Assembly (NCBI GenBank): GCA_025361065.1
Contig: JANYAY010000045.1
Coordinates: 1-35,110, forward strand
Direction: 5' to 3'
Source of the DNA: Deltaproteobacteria bacterium
Lineage (GTDB): Bacteria; Desulfobacterota; Syntrophia; Syntrophales; Smithellaceae
DNA: 35,110 bases
Shown: positions 7,257 to 16,747 of the stretch, piece by piece
Position numbering within the stretch: the stretch's first letter is position 1
Layout: every line of letters starts with the position of its first letter
The notes under the pieces: generated by a model
What the model was told of the DNA's origin: nothing
Database searches by the model: none
Seen by the model: only the letters and a program-made list of their open reading frames with translations
Made by a program: the position numbers and the translations under genes

Positions 7257-8831
7257 GTGATTGACTATACCAGATTCTACGGTTTTTCAGAAATTCCCTT
7301 TGACATCTCACCGGACCCCAAATTCTTTTTCCCCTCGGCAAGCCATAGCGAAGCCCTGGCTTCCCTGCGTTACGGGATCACCCACAAGAAAGGCTTTATC
7401 CTTATTCTGGGAGAAGCCGGCATCGGCAAGACCACACTTCTGCATTACCTGATCAACACACTGGATGTAAATGTAAAACCCCTTTTTTTCCCGCAAAGCC
7501 TAAGCCATTTCGAACAGATGCTCCAGGAAATGCTCACCATGCTTGATCTGTCTCCCGCATTAAAAACCAAGGGCTCCATGATCCATGAGCTTTATGATCA
7601 CCTGATTGGATGTCTGACGCGGGATGAGACGGTGGCCATCATAATTGACGAAGCTCAAAACATCGGTCTGGATGTAATTGAAGAGGTTCGCCTGCTGGCA
7701 AATCTGGAGACCAGCACTGCAAAACTGCTGCAGATTGTGCTTGTGGGCAAGCCGGAACTCCAGGAAAAACTCCGTTCCGAAGTCATCAGGCAAATCAAGC
7801 AACGGATTGTCATCGTTTGCCAAATCAAACCATTGAGTGAAAAAGAATCGTGGCAATACATTGATCACCGGCTGCGGATTGCGGGAAGCGGCGCTGCGGA
7901 AGTTTATACTGACGAAGCCCTATCCCTGATCTGCCGTTCCGCCAAAGGATTCCCCCTTGCGCTAAATGTCCTGTGCAGCAATGCCCTGTCCGTGGGATAC
8001 TGTCTTGCCGAGAAAAGAATCTCTTCATCCACGGTGAAGAAAATCCTTCCCGAAAAAGACATCCTGACCTCGGATCGGGCTCAGACTCTTGCGTTAAGAA
8101 TTAAAAGACGTCTTCCACATAAAATTTTCTATAGCATTACGGCGCTCGTTTTCCTGGCACTTATTCTATTTTTCGGCCGCAGCTATTTACAACCAATCTT
8201 CGATGCGCCAGAGCCGAATCATTCAGTACTCCCACCGGCTGTTGGGGAGAATACCTCCGCACCGAAAATTAAACCTCAAGCAGCAGCCGATCATATTTCT
8301 GGCAGTCCGGATCCAAAGATTATGAATGCCGCGCAGGAAGTGCCAAAAATCGCCGCTGCACCTGCGGATCACTCCAATAGCGAAATTCACATAAAAGAGA
8401 TTGCCGAGGTGAAACAGGGTGTCAACCTGTACTCGCTGGCTTACCGATATTATAAGGTGTCCGACGAAACATTTATTGACCATATCCTGAAACTCAATCC
8501 GGAAATCAGGAACCCTCATTTGATTTTGATCAGCCAGAAAATCAAGATTCCGGAAATCAACCAAGCATTGCTGATTATCCAGTACCCGGATAGTGTTTAT
8601 AAAATTCACCTGAGGACTTTTGCTGATCGCCAGGGCGCCATCCAATTCCGGCGGAATGCTGAATTATGGGGAAAAGAAACTGAGATCGTCCCGCTGAAGG
8701 TATCATCGACCGAAACATGGTACAGAGTGATGGCGGGACCATTTGCCAACAAGGATGAAGCATCAAAGGCACTGGAAGAAATGAAACAAAAAGGTTTTTC
8801 TATGATTCCATCACAAGCAGATAAATCGTAA
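7257..8831 (+). CDS. ExeA/GspA-type AAA ATPase with membrane anchor, LysM and SPOR domains
   Basis: The protein is about 524 residues. The N-terminal AAA ATPase is of the ExeA/GspA type (YGFSEIPFDISPDP opening; Walker A GEAGIGKTT near residue 52-60; Walker B IIDEAQ near 129-134). A single membrane helix follows at ~289-307, then an Ala/Pro-rich periplasmic linker, a LysM-like peptidoglycan-binding stretch (~386-434, VNLYSLAYRYY) and a C-terminal SPOR-like domain (~443-518, YRVMAGPFANKDEA). Known ExeA proteins couple ATP hydrolysis to peptidoglycan remodelling for secretin or pilus assembly; carrying both LysM and SPOR suggests a septal or pole-linked role. The start is GTG 7257, six bases after GGGCGGA (7244-7250). 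TTG 7251 would add two residues but has no spaced ribosome site. A terminator follows directly. Confidence 0.85.
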   Translation: MIDYTRFYGFSEIPFDISPDPKFFFPSASHSEALASLRYGITHKKGFILILGEAGIGKTTLLHYLINTLDVNVKPLFFPQSLSHFEQMLQEMLTMLDLSPALKTKGSMIHELYDHLIGCLTRDETVAIIIDEAQNIGLDVIEEVRLLANLETSTAKLLQIVLVGKPELQEKLRSEVIRQIKQRIVIVCQIKPLSEKESWQYIDHRLRIAGSGAAEVYTDEALSLICRSAKGFPLALNVLCSNALSVGYCLAEKRISSSTVKKILPEKDILTSDRAQTLALRIKRRLPHKIFYSITALVFLALILFFGRSYLQPIFDAPEPNHSVLPPAVGENTSAPKIKPQAAADHISGSPDPKIMNAAQEVPKIAAAPADHSNSEIHIKEIAEVKQGVNLYSLAYRYYKVSDETFIDHILKLNPEIRNPHLILISQKIKIPEINQALLIIQYPDSVYKIHLRTFADRQGAIQFRRNAELWGKETEIVPLKVSSTETWYRVMAGPFANKDEASKALEEMKQKGFSMIPSQADKS

Positions 8832-8874
8832 ATCACCCTTTCCATAAACATAGAGGAACCACCTTCCCCGCCCA

Positions 8875-8912
8875 TAAAAAAAGGGCAGAACCAAATCGGC
8901 TCTGCCCTTTCG
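8875..8912 (+). terminator. Rho-independent terminator after the ExeA-like gene
   Basis: The stem AAGGGCAGA (8881-8889) pairs with TCTGCCCTT (8901-8909) around an 11-nt loop, with an A-run before and a short T-rich stretch after. It lies about 45 bp past the stop codon. Confidence 0.8.
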
Positions 8913-9102
8913 TTATTCCGTAACTCGTCACTGTGAGAGAAGTAAATAGTGAATAGTAACGAGTAACGGGTAAGGAAAAGAAAACGAATTGTGATCGGTG
9001 GTTTTAAAGTTTTTTACTCGTTTCTATCAACGCGTCACCAGTTACTGCATTTTATCTTTTACTCGTCACTATTGATGGTCTCGTAAAAAGTCCGTCACAC
9101 CT
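8913..9102. other. Gene-free interval with short repeats
   Basis: It contains repeated ACTCGTCACT (8922-8931 and 9061-9070) and GTAACGAGTAACGGGTAA-like runs. Bases 9077-9102 carry a TCGTAAAAAGTCCGTCACACCT repeat seen again (inverted) at 23699-23724. No gene is visible. Confidence 0.5.
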
Positions 9103-9270
9103 CTATGTTCTTTGCAAATAACATGTAAGTTTCTCAACCTCGGGAGGTTGGGTAAAGGTCTTATGTTCAAATTGTTCGGTAAGTATACTCACGCTCCAAC
9201 TCCTCTTATGGACGTCCATGCCAACGTAAATGTGTTGACCTCTGAAATCAAGTTTGCTACCTTTATTCAT
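9103..9270 (-). pseudogene. IS110-family transposase, N-terminal remnant
   Basis: Reading the minus strand from ATG at 9270 (with AGGAGG at 9277-9282) gives 55 residues before TAG at 9103-9105. They include IYVGMDVHKRSWSVSI, the first catalytic Asp block of IS110 DEDD transposases, followed by FEHKTFTQPPEVEKL, also typical. A full IS110 transposase is ~320-400 residues, so more than 80% is missing. The plus-strand open frame over the same place is its antisense shadow. It lies between inverted TCGTAAAAAGT motifs (9083-9093 and 9487-9498). Confidence 0.8.
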
Positions 9271-9809
9271 GGCAAGCCTCCTCTAGGTTTATTTGTGTTT
9301 TGGCGAACAAAATATACCATTCATCATGGAGACTTGCCTTATTATTTTTTATCATAAGGTCTGGTGAAAACCGGTGTCCAGCGTTTTGTAAGTCTTTGAT
9401 ATATCTGAATTACGGCTTTAGTAACCTAATAACCTGAAGGTCACGCGAGGTCACAAGACCGGAATGACGATTCTGAGGCTTTTCCCACTTTTTACGAGGT
9501 CGTCATTATTAGGCCGGAATGTCACCGGGATATGCAAAATGCCAACTTGCAGTTTGGCTGGACGCAGCAGGTATTTTGTGCTAATTTTAAGAAATTGCGT
9601 AAATAATCGCTGATATTTTAATGAAGAAAGCCCTATCTTTTGATAATCAACCACCTCGCGAGCAAGCTTACGAGGTATGAAATGAACGTCATTATATCGC
9701 GAACGAGCTCATGAGAATTAACGCTCGTCCCGCGTGAGCGGGATTAAGCCAAAATCGCTGGAATATTTGTTGGATACGCCGAAATAAATCTGTGGGATTG
9801 GAATAACGT
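9271..9809. repeat. Gene-free interval with two dispersed repeats
   Basis: Bases 9421-9461 are a copy of the 40-bp CTAATAACCTGAAGGTCACG-type repeat also at 5195-5235 and 15268-15307. Bases 9487-9498 carry ACTTTTTACGAG. Bases 9643-9744 are the inverted partner of 328-429 (near-identical over ~100 bp). No gene is visible. Confidence 0.7.
9643..9744. repeat. ~100-bp element, inverted partner of 328-429
   Basis: Reading the reverse complement of 328-429 gives the same sequence, including the shared core GGTATGAAATGAACGTCATT, with about ten to fifteen differences. The two copies are in opposite orientation 9.2 kb apart. Confidence 0.8.
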
Positions 9810-10082
9810 ATGACACGCCAAGAAATTGAAAAAGAAATTAAAAATATTTTCCAGCGGGAGTTTGAAGTCGAAAATCCCGGCATGGATGATAATTTAAGAG
9901 AGGCATATGGGTTTGATAGTATTGATGCCATCGAACTTCTGCTGGAAATAGAAAAGTTATTGGGCTTCGAGCTTACTCAGGAAGAAAAAAAGCAAGCTAT
10001 GGATATCCGTACAATCAATCAAATTTGCGACTATGTCGAAAAAATTATCCGGATAAAAGCAACTTCGGCCGGAGAAAAATAA
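9810..10082 (+). CDS. Acyl carrier protein
   Basis: A 90-residue acidic protein with the phosphopantetheine attachment motif GFDSIDAIEL; Ser37 is the modified residue. The four-helix ACP pattern is readable (N-terminal TRQEIEKEIKNIF, then the DSI helix and a basic tail). It diverges from the housekeeping AcpP (DSLDTVEL) and has a longer Lys-rich C-terminus, so it is probably a dedicated carrier for the ketosynthase beginning 3 bp after its stop. The ribosome site is weak (TTGGAATAACGT before ATG). Role: carries the growing or transferred acyl chain in the cytoplasm. Confidence 0.9.
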   Translation: MTRQEIEKEIKNIFQREFEVENPGMDDNLREAYGFDSIDAIELLLEIEKLLGFELTQEEKKQAMDIRTINQICDYVEKIIRIKATSAGEK

Positions 10083-10085
10083 TTT

Positions 10086-11324
10086 ATGGAACGCAGGGTA
10101 GTCATTACAGCCGCTTCGGCAATAACCCCCATTGGGCATGGCAAAGATCAAATAATTAACAGCCTGCTCCAGGGTATTTCGGGAATAAAGCCTTTGCGCG
10201 AAGATGCATTGATCAGCCGCTTCATCCATTCCAAAGTCTATGGAACCGTTGACTATCCCATTAACTATGATTTTAAGCGGCAATATCGCAAAACAATGGC
10301 GCCTTGTGCCTATTACGCCTGTCAGGTTGCCAAAGAGGTTTTGGAGGAGTCGGGGCTGACCTCCGAATTTATAACTTCCGGGAAATTAGGAGTTGCCTTT
10401 GGCTCTATTCACGGCAGCCCGATCACCCAGCGGGATATTTACCGCACATTTTTTGGAGCAACAGATAATAAAGATTATAAAACAATCGGTGCTGTCGATT
10501 ACCTGAAGTCAATGGTGCATACCACTGCCGTCAATATTACCAAGATGTTCGGCATTACCGGACGGGTTATTTCCTCCGGTACGGCTTGCACAACCAGCAG
10601 TCAGTCCATCGGTTATGGTTATGAGTCGGTTAAATTCGGAATGCAGGAAGCGATGCTTTGCGGTGGCGCTGACGAATATGATACAATCACAGTCGCTGTT
10701 TTTGATAATCTCCTGGCCTGTTCCACTGCTTTCAACAGTGACCCGCAGCGTACCCCGCGTCCTTTTGATAAATTGCGTGACGGACTGGTAGTGGCGGAAG
10801 GTGCCGGTGCCGTAATGCTGGAAGAATATGAATTCGCCCGGAAGCGCGGCGCTAACATTCTGGCGGAAGTTATCGGCTTCGCCTGCAATAATAATGGCGG
10901 CGATCTGATTTTGCCCAATCTCAACGGGATAACCAATACGCTCAAGCTCGGTCTGGAAAATGCGAAAATTAATTCTGCAGAAGTCGATTTAGTCAGCGCT
11001 CACGCCACTGCCACAAAGATGGGCGATATCATTGAAGCCCAGGCCATAAGTAATGTCTTTGGTGATCATCCCTATGTCGTCGGCCTGAAAGGCTATATGG
11101 GGCATACGATGGCTGCCTGCGGGAGCATCGAAACAATTCTCTCGCTTTATATGATGCAGGAAGGATTTATTGCGCCGACATTGAATCTGGAAGAAATTGA
11201 TGAACGGTGCGCGATGATCAAACATGTGCAAAAAATTATCCAGCATCCGGTAAAAACAGCGGCTATTCAAAATTTCGCCTTTGGCGGAGTGAACACCATA
11301 TTGCTCATAAAAAAAATATCCTGA
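10086..11324 (+). CDS. Beta-ketoacyl-ACP synthase, FabF-like
   Basis: The 412-residue thiolase-fold condensing enzyme has a complete Cys-His-His triad: Cys168 in SSGTACTTSSQS, His306 in SAHATATKMGD and His340 in GLKGYMGHTMAACG, with Lys335 and the C-terminal NFAFGGVN loop. It would condense malonyl-ACP with an acyl primer. Its sequence differs from classic FabF (SIATACTTS, THGTSTP-type motifs), placing it among the standalone KAS enzymes of small lipid or polyene-like clusters. It is translationally close to the ACP upstream (3 bp) and the acyltransferase downstream (7 bp), indicating one operon. No ketoreductase or dehydratase is adjacent, so a partner system must supply reduction. Confidence 0.9.
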   Translation: MERRVVITAASAITPIGHGKDQIINSLLQGISGIKPLREDALISRFIHSKVYGTVDYPINYDFKRQYRKTMAPCAYYACQVAKEVLEESGLTSEFITSGKLGVAFGSIHGSPITQRDIYRTFFGATDNKDYKTIGAVDYLKSMVHTTAVNITKMFGITGRVISSGTACTTSSQSIGYGYESVKFGMQEAMLCGGADEYDTITVAVFDNLLACSTAFNSDPQRTPRPFDKLRDGLVVAEGAGAVMLEEYEFARKRGANILAEVIGFACNNNGGDLILPNLNGITNTLKLGLENAKINSAEVDLVSAHATATKMGDIIEAQAISNVFGDHPYVVGLKGYMGHTMAACGSIETILSLYMMQEGFIAPTLNLEEIDERCAMIKHVQKIIQHPVKTAAIQNFAFGGVNTILLIKKIS

Positions 11325-11331
11325 GATCAAA

Positions 11332-12114
11332 ATGCCCGAAAAAAGAAGTATCCACCACCTAATCGATTTGTTTATTACCCTGCTCTTATGGTCTTACTTC
11401 CTTTTCGGTTCTATTGTTTTCTTCTTTTTGTTTTACATACCGGCATATATTTTTGCGGAAAATCGTGTAACGGCTTTTCAGAATTTAAACCACCTGCATA
11501 TGAAGAATTTTTTTACATTGACGCGATGGCTTGTCCCCCACACAGAATTTGCAATCCAAAAGGAAGTACGAAAAATCAATTCATCTGTAATTGTCTGTAA
11601 TCATTTGTCTTATCTTGATCCTATTTTGCTTATTTCGCTTTTACCCCGGCTGCGGACAATTGTGAAAAGCACGTTTTTTAAGGTTCCCTTCTTCGGCTGG
11701 CTCTTAAAAAATTCCGGTTATGTGCCTTCGGCGCCGAGTGAAATGCTCGGACCGGCAATGATTAATAATCTGGAAAGTATTAAAGAACATCTGGCGGCGG
11801 GCGGCAATCTATTTGTCTTTCCGGAAGGGACAAGGAGCCGTAAAGGCAATATGATGCCCTTTAATAAAGGAGTATTCAGCATTGCCCGCTACTGTGATGC
11901 GCCATTAAAACTGATTTTTATTAAAGATACGAACAAACTTTTCCCTCCCGGTTCATTCTCCTTTAACACCCGCGATTTTAATAAAATCAAGGTAGAATTA
12001 ATAGGATCATTGGAACCGGATTATCAGGGCAACAATTTTTCCATCTCCGCCGTCGCCGATCAGGCCCGCAAGATGTATGAAGCACGCATTACCGCGGAGA
12101 AAGATAAAACCTGA
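11332..12114 (+). CDS. Lysophospholipid acyltransferase, PlsC-like
   Basis: The 260-residue membrane protein has an N-terminal hydrophobic helix (~15-42) and the two hallmark acyltransferase motifs: NHLSYLD (NHx4D, residues 90-96) and FPEGTRSRKG (163-172). It would transfer an acyl chain, likely from the ACP encoded two genes upstream, onto a lysophospholipid or related hydroxyl at the inner membrane. It begins 7 bp after the ketosynthase stop, with no clear ribosome site of its own, suggesting translational coupling. Acceptor specificity (glycerol-3-phosphate lipid versus ornithine-type or other lipid) is not readable. Confidence 0.9.
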   Translation: MPEKRSIHHLIDLFITLLLWSYFLFGSIVFFFLFYIPAYIFAENRVTAFQNLNHLHMKNFFTLTRWLVPHTEFAIQKEVRKINSSVIVCNHLSYLDPILLISLLPRLRTIVKSTFFKVPFFGWLLKNSGYVPSAPSEMLGPAMINNLESIKEHLAAGGNLFVFPEGTRSRKGNMMPFNKGVFSIARYCDAPLKLIFIKDTNKLFPPGSFSFNTRDFNKIKVELIGSLEPDYQGNNFSISAVADQARKMYEARITAEKDKT

Positions 12115-12185
12115 AAAATAGGACGGGGGGATTATTTTTCATATCCGACCGGACCGGACGTCTTGAATTTTACCATCTAATGTTC

Positions 12186-12215
12186 TTGACATGTAGCAAT
12201 GTCTTCTTCTATAGT
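12186..12215 (+). promoter_or_regulatory. Sigma-70-like promoter upstream of the PilT-like gene
   Basis: TTGACA at 12186-12191 and TATAGT at 12210-12215 are separated by 18 bp. Transcription from here would give a leader of roughly 140 nt before the ATG at 12367. Within it, an A-run and a TTTTTTAT run near 12295-12330 could pair weakly. No known riboswitch was recognised. Confidence 0.5.
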
Positions 12216-12366
12216 ATTTATGCTAGATGATTGTAGTGCCTGTGAAAAAGACCATAAGATAAATAGTGTTCTTTAATTAAAAACTGTGCCTGACATAAAA
12301 AAATAAGTCTCTACAGGCTCTTTTTTATCATGTCGGGTCCGCAAGGCAATTATCAGGTGGAAAAAA

Positions 12367-13608
12367 ATGATTGAGTTAATCACAAAAAGATTCCAGGAAA
12401 TAATCAACGATGCCATTACCGATAGTTTGTCCGATATCTATATCACCGGCGGTCATCCAATGGTATCGAGAAAAAACGGCGTGATCCAATTTCACAGTGC
12501 CATTAAATGGACTCATCAGGAGGTCGATGACTTACTCCGACAGTTTCTCGTTCCCCGGCAGCTGGAAGTCCTTCGGGAAAGGAAGTCCGTGGATTGTGCG
12601 CTGTCGGTTAGCAATATTCGCCTCAGAATCAACGCTTTTGCGACAAACCGGGGAATAAGCCTGGCTATCCGTGTTCTTTCGGGTTATATACCGACGATCG
12701 ATGAACTGAATCTTCACCCTTCTCTTCACGAAATTTCCAAAGTAAAATCCGGCCTGGTATTGACGTGCGGCGGCACAGGAGTCGGCAAGACGACCACCAT
12801 TGCCGCCATCATCAACGCCATCAACACCACACGAGCGGCGCATATCATAACTCTGGAAAATCCCATTGAGTATAGATTCCAATCCAAGAAAGCTTTCATT
12901 CAGCAGAGGGAGCTTGGCACCCACATGCCCTCATATGCCCAGGGTTTGCTCGATGCATTAAGAGAAAACCCCGATGTAATTGTCGTTGGTGAGCTTCGGG
13001 AAATGGACACCATGCAGATTGCCCTCACTGCCGCAGAGTCGGGACATCTGGTCATCGCCACGCTGCATGCATCCAACCCGGAGGAAGCCATTTACCGTAT
13101 CTGCAATACCGTTCCGGCAGATTCCCAAAATGACGTCCGTTACCAACTGGCGTCAACGCTGCAATGGCTTATTGTTCAGCAACTTGTCTATCTTAAAAAA
13201 TTCAAAATTCGCGTGCCTCTGCTGACTATTGCCCGCGGAACTCAGGCAATCAAAAACACTATTCGTGAAAATAAATTGAATCAGCTAGAAAGTGCAATTC
13301 AAATCGGAAAAAATGATGGAATGTTCACGGCGGCAAGCTATTTCACCGACTATCTGGAAACCCGCCAGAACTTTATTTCTCCGACACAGGTTTTCCGTCC
13401 TTCCCCGGAAACCATAAGCGAGATTGTCTACGAATCGCCTCTAACCAAGGACGTTCCGGTACTAAAATCACTCAAGCAAAATCAACACAGGTCTGGCAGC
13501 GAGTCTATAATAATTCGATCTGAATATGGCAATGATGAAATGGAGACTATGCTGACTATCGATGAAGACGCATCGTTGCAGGAACTCATAAGAAAACTGG
13601 AAGGTTAG
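12367..13608 (+). CDS. PilT/PilU-type pilus retraction ATPase
   Basis: This 413-residue secretion ATPase of the PilT family has Walker A GGTGVGKTTT (135-144), the Asp/Glu box around ENPIEYRF (164-171), Walker B NPDVIVVGELRE (201-212) and the His box GHLVIATLHA (226-235). PilT-type ATPases drive depolymerisation of type IV pilins at the inner membrane. The N-terminal domain has SDIYITGGHPMVSRKNG in place of the usual SDLHLSAG-type block, and the C-terminus is extended and hydrophilic past residue ~355, more like PilU or a divergent PilT. The PilZ gene begins 11 bp downstream. The ATG follows AGGTGGAAAAAA. Confidence 0.9.
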   Translation: MIELITKRFQEIINDAITDSLSDIYITGGHPMVSRKNGVIQFHSAIKWTHQEVDDLLRQFLVPRQLEVLRERKSVDCALSVSNIRLRINAFATNRGISLAIRVLSGYIPTIDELNLHPSLHEISKVKSGLVLTCGGTGVGKTTTIAAIINAINTTRAAHIITLENPIEYRFQSKKAFIQQRELGTHMPSYAQGLLDALRENPDVIVVGELREMDTMQIALTAAESGHLVIATLHASNPEEAIYRICNTVPADSQNDVRYQLASTLQWLIVQQLVYLKKFKIRVPLLTIARGTQAIKNTIRENKLNQLESAIQIGKNDGMFTAASYFTDYLETRQNFISPTQVFRPSPETISEIVYESPLTKDVPVLKSLKQNQHRSGSESIIIRSEYGNDEMETMLTIDEDASLQELIRKLEG

Positions 13609-13619
13609 ACGGGGGAGAT

Positions 13620-14153
13620 ATGTTCGGCAAAGACAAGAGAAAATTCCGCAGAGTTACAACCTTAATGCCCTTTGAAGTTCGAAGAGTTGACCCGCAGAAA
13701 CATGAGAACTGCAAGTGCCGGGTGTCAAAAGATACCATAGTGCTTGATGATTCAACTCCTCCCCGGGTGAAAGATGAGAACTTGAATCACTGGTTGAACA
13801 TGCTCAACACCAAACTTGATTATCTGATCAATCTTTCCACCCCGAAGCAGAACAGTTCCATTTTCATGGCTGTCGAACCACTAAACATCAGTGGCAGCGG
13901 AATGAGCCTTATAACAAAAGAAGGCATTAATATAGATGATATACTGGAAATAAAGGTTGTAATTCAGACATATCCGGCAAAAATACTCCATCTCTATGGT
14001 AAGGTTGTTCGTTCTGAAGAAACACCGAACCGTCCCGGTTCTTATACTTTAGGAGTCTATTTCCTCGACATGAATGAAGAAGTGAGGAACGAGATAGTAA
14101 TATTTGACTTTAAGAAACATAAGGAAAAACTTATCAAGAGCAAATGCTCCTGA
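13620..14153 (+). CDS. PilZ-domain protein (probable c-di-GMP receptor)
   Basis: The 177-residue protein carries both halves of the c-di-GMP-binding PilZ signature: RKFRR (residues 7-11, RxxxR) and NISGSG (89-94, [DN]xSxxG), followed by beta-strand-rich sequence ending in GVYFLDM. About 75 residues separate the two halves, more than in a minimal PilZ domain, so there is an extra subdomain between them (Cys-Lys-rich, then LNHWLNMLNTKLDYLINL, a predicted helix). The ribosome site GGGGGAG directly precedes its ATG. Being co-transcribed with a pilus retraction ATPase suggests it transmits c-di-GMP levels to pilus function; that link is inferred. Confidence 0.8.
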   Translation: MFGKDKRKFRRVTTLMPFEVRRVDPQKHENCKCRVSKDTIVLDDSTPPRVKDENLNHWLNMLNTKLDYLINLSTPKQNSSIFMAVEPLNISGSGMSLITKEGINIDDILEIKVVIQTYPAKILHLYGKVVRSEETPNRPGSYTLGVYFLDMNEEVRNEIVIFDFKKHKEKLIKSKCS

Positions 14154-14213
14154 AAAATATTAAATCAGTATGTTAATGCTGCTATTTTAGATAACACTAC
14201 CGCAACCACAGGA

Positions 14214-15173
14214 TCAAGCGCCAATCCCTTCAAACAAAACAGTCGAAAGATAACGTTCACCGGCGTCCGGAAAAATAACAACTATTATTCTCCCAGCAAA
14301 TTCATCTTGCTTCGCTAAACGAATTGCCGCGGCGGCAGCGGCTCCACTGGAAATGCCCACCAGGATTCCCTCTTCCCGCGCCAGTCTGCGGGCGTAGTCA
14401 ACTGCTTCCATGCTGTCCACGAGTTCCACCCGGTCAACGACGGATAAATCCAGCGTATCGGGAATAAATCCGGCGCCGATGCCCTGAATTTTATGCGGTG
14501 ACGGTTTGAGCTCTTCACCTCTCAGTCTTTGTGTAATAACCGGGCTTTCCTTCGGCTCCACCGCAACCGAAATTATCTTCTTCTTCATTTTCTTTTTGAT
14601 ATAGCGTGAAATTCCGGTTATCGTTCCGCCGGTGCCCACGCCCGCTACAATTACGTCCACTTCACCATCGGTGTCGTTCCAGATTTCCGGCCCTGTTGTC
14701 TTTTCATGAATTGCCGGATTGGCCGGATTCTTGAATTGCTGCGGCAGAAAATATTTCTGCGGATCAGCGGCGGCGATCTCTTCCGCCCGGTCAATAGCAC
14801 CCTTCATCCCCTGCAGGCCGGGAGTCAAAATAAGATTCGCCCCGAACGCGGCAAGTACGCGCCGTCGCTCAACACTCATGGTCTCCGGCATAGTCAGGGT
14901 AAGCTTATAGCCACGCGCTGCCGCCACATACGCGAGCGCAATACCCGTATTGCCGCTGGTGGGCTCGATGATTTCCACACCCGGCGTGAGCAGACCTCTC
15001 TTTTCGGCATCCCAGATCATGGCGGCGCCGATTCGGCATTTGACGGAATAGGCAGGATTGCGCCCCTCGATTTTGGCCAGAATGGTTGCCTTTGATCCTT
15101 TAGTTATTTGATTGAGTTTTACCAGCGGTGTATTACCGATGGACTGCGAATTATCCGCAAATATTTTTCCCAT
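14214..15173 (-). CDS. cysK: Cysteine synthase (O-acetylserine sulfhydrylase)
   Basis: The 319-residue PLP enzyme has the cofactor lysine in [11 protein letters not shown] (Lys45), the substrate loop PTSGNTG (71-77) and the phosphate-binding GTGGTITG. It makes cysteine from O-acetylserine and sulfide. The residue after the PLP lysine is Cys where most CysK proteins have Asp (VKDR), a small oddity. The start ATG at 15173 is preceded by AAGGAGATGACAT. It is last in the minus-strand sulfur operon, 236 bp after metY, separated by a strong hairpin and a dispersed repeat that could alter its expression relative to upstream genes. Confidence 0.92.
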   Translation of the reverse strand: MGKIFADNSQSIGNTPLVKLNQITKGSKATILAKIEGRNPAYSVKCRIGAAMIWDAEKRGLLTPGVEIIEPTSGNTGIALAYVAAARGYKLTLTMPETMSVERRRVLAAFGANLILTPGLQGMKGAIDRAEEIAAADPQKYFLPQQFKNPANPAIHEKTTGPEIWNDTDGEVDVIVAGVGTGGTITGISRYIKKKMKKKIISVAVEPKESPVITQRLRGEELKPSPHKIQGIGAGFIPDTLDLSVVDRVELVDSMEAVDYARRLAREEGILVGISSGAAAAAAIRLAKQDEFAGRIIVVIFPDAGERYLSTVLFEGIGA

Positions 15174-15194
15174 ATGTCATCTCCTTGATTGTTT

Positions 15195-15215
15195 CCTCTC
15201 CCCTCGCGGGAGAGG
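15195..15215 (-). repeat. Hairpin in the metY-cysK spacer
   Basis: CCTCTCCC (15195-15202) pairs with GGGAGAGG (15208-15215) around a 5-nt loop. In the transcript it sits just upstream of the cysK ribosome site. It could be a processing or stability element or simply a dispersed palindrome; no T-run follows on the minus strand, so it is not a typical terminator. Confidence 0.5.
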
Positions 15216-15267
15216 ATTAAGGTGAGGGGGCATATTGCATTTTCACCCTCCCTTTATCCCTCCCGTT

Positions 15268-15307
15268 GTACCCTAATAACCTGAAGGTTACGCGAGGGCA
15301 CAAGAGG
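15268..15307. repeat. 40-bp dispersed repeat, copy 3
   Basis: GTACCCTAATAACCTGAAGG-type sequence followed by TTACGCGAGGGCACAAGA, closely matching 5195-5235 and 9421-9461. A shorter relative lies at 22684-22712. Confidence 0.7.
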
Positions 15308-15409
15308 GAGGAAAGACTTATTTATATTTTTCCCTGGATTCCGATTTTCATCGGAATGACAGCGAAATCATCTTGGTCGGACTCAGGCCAACAATGACAC
15401 TTTTTTATG

Positions 15410-16729
<1,320 letters not shown>

Positions 16730-16747
16730 TTACCGTTCGAGTGAACA

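Noticed and set aside
9112-9357. Plus-strand 81-codon open frame
   Set aside because: It is antisense to the recognisable IS110 N-terminal remnant and has no family resemblance.
12222-12366. Possible c-di-GMP (GEMM) riboswitch before the PilT/PilZ operon
   Set aside because: The conserved GEMM core was not found in the leader; only weak A/T pairing is visible.
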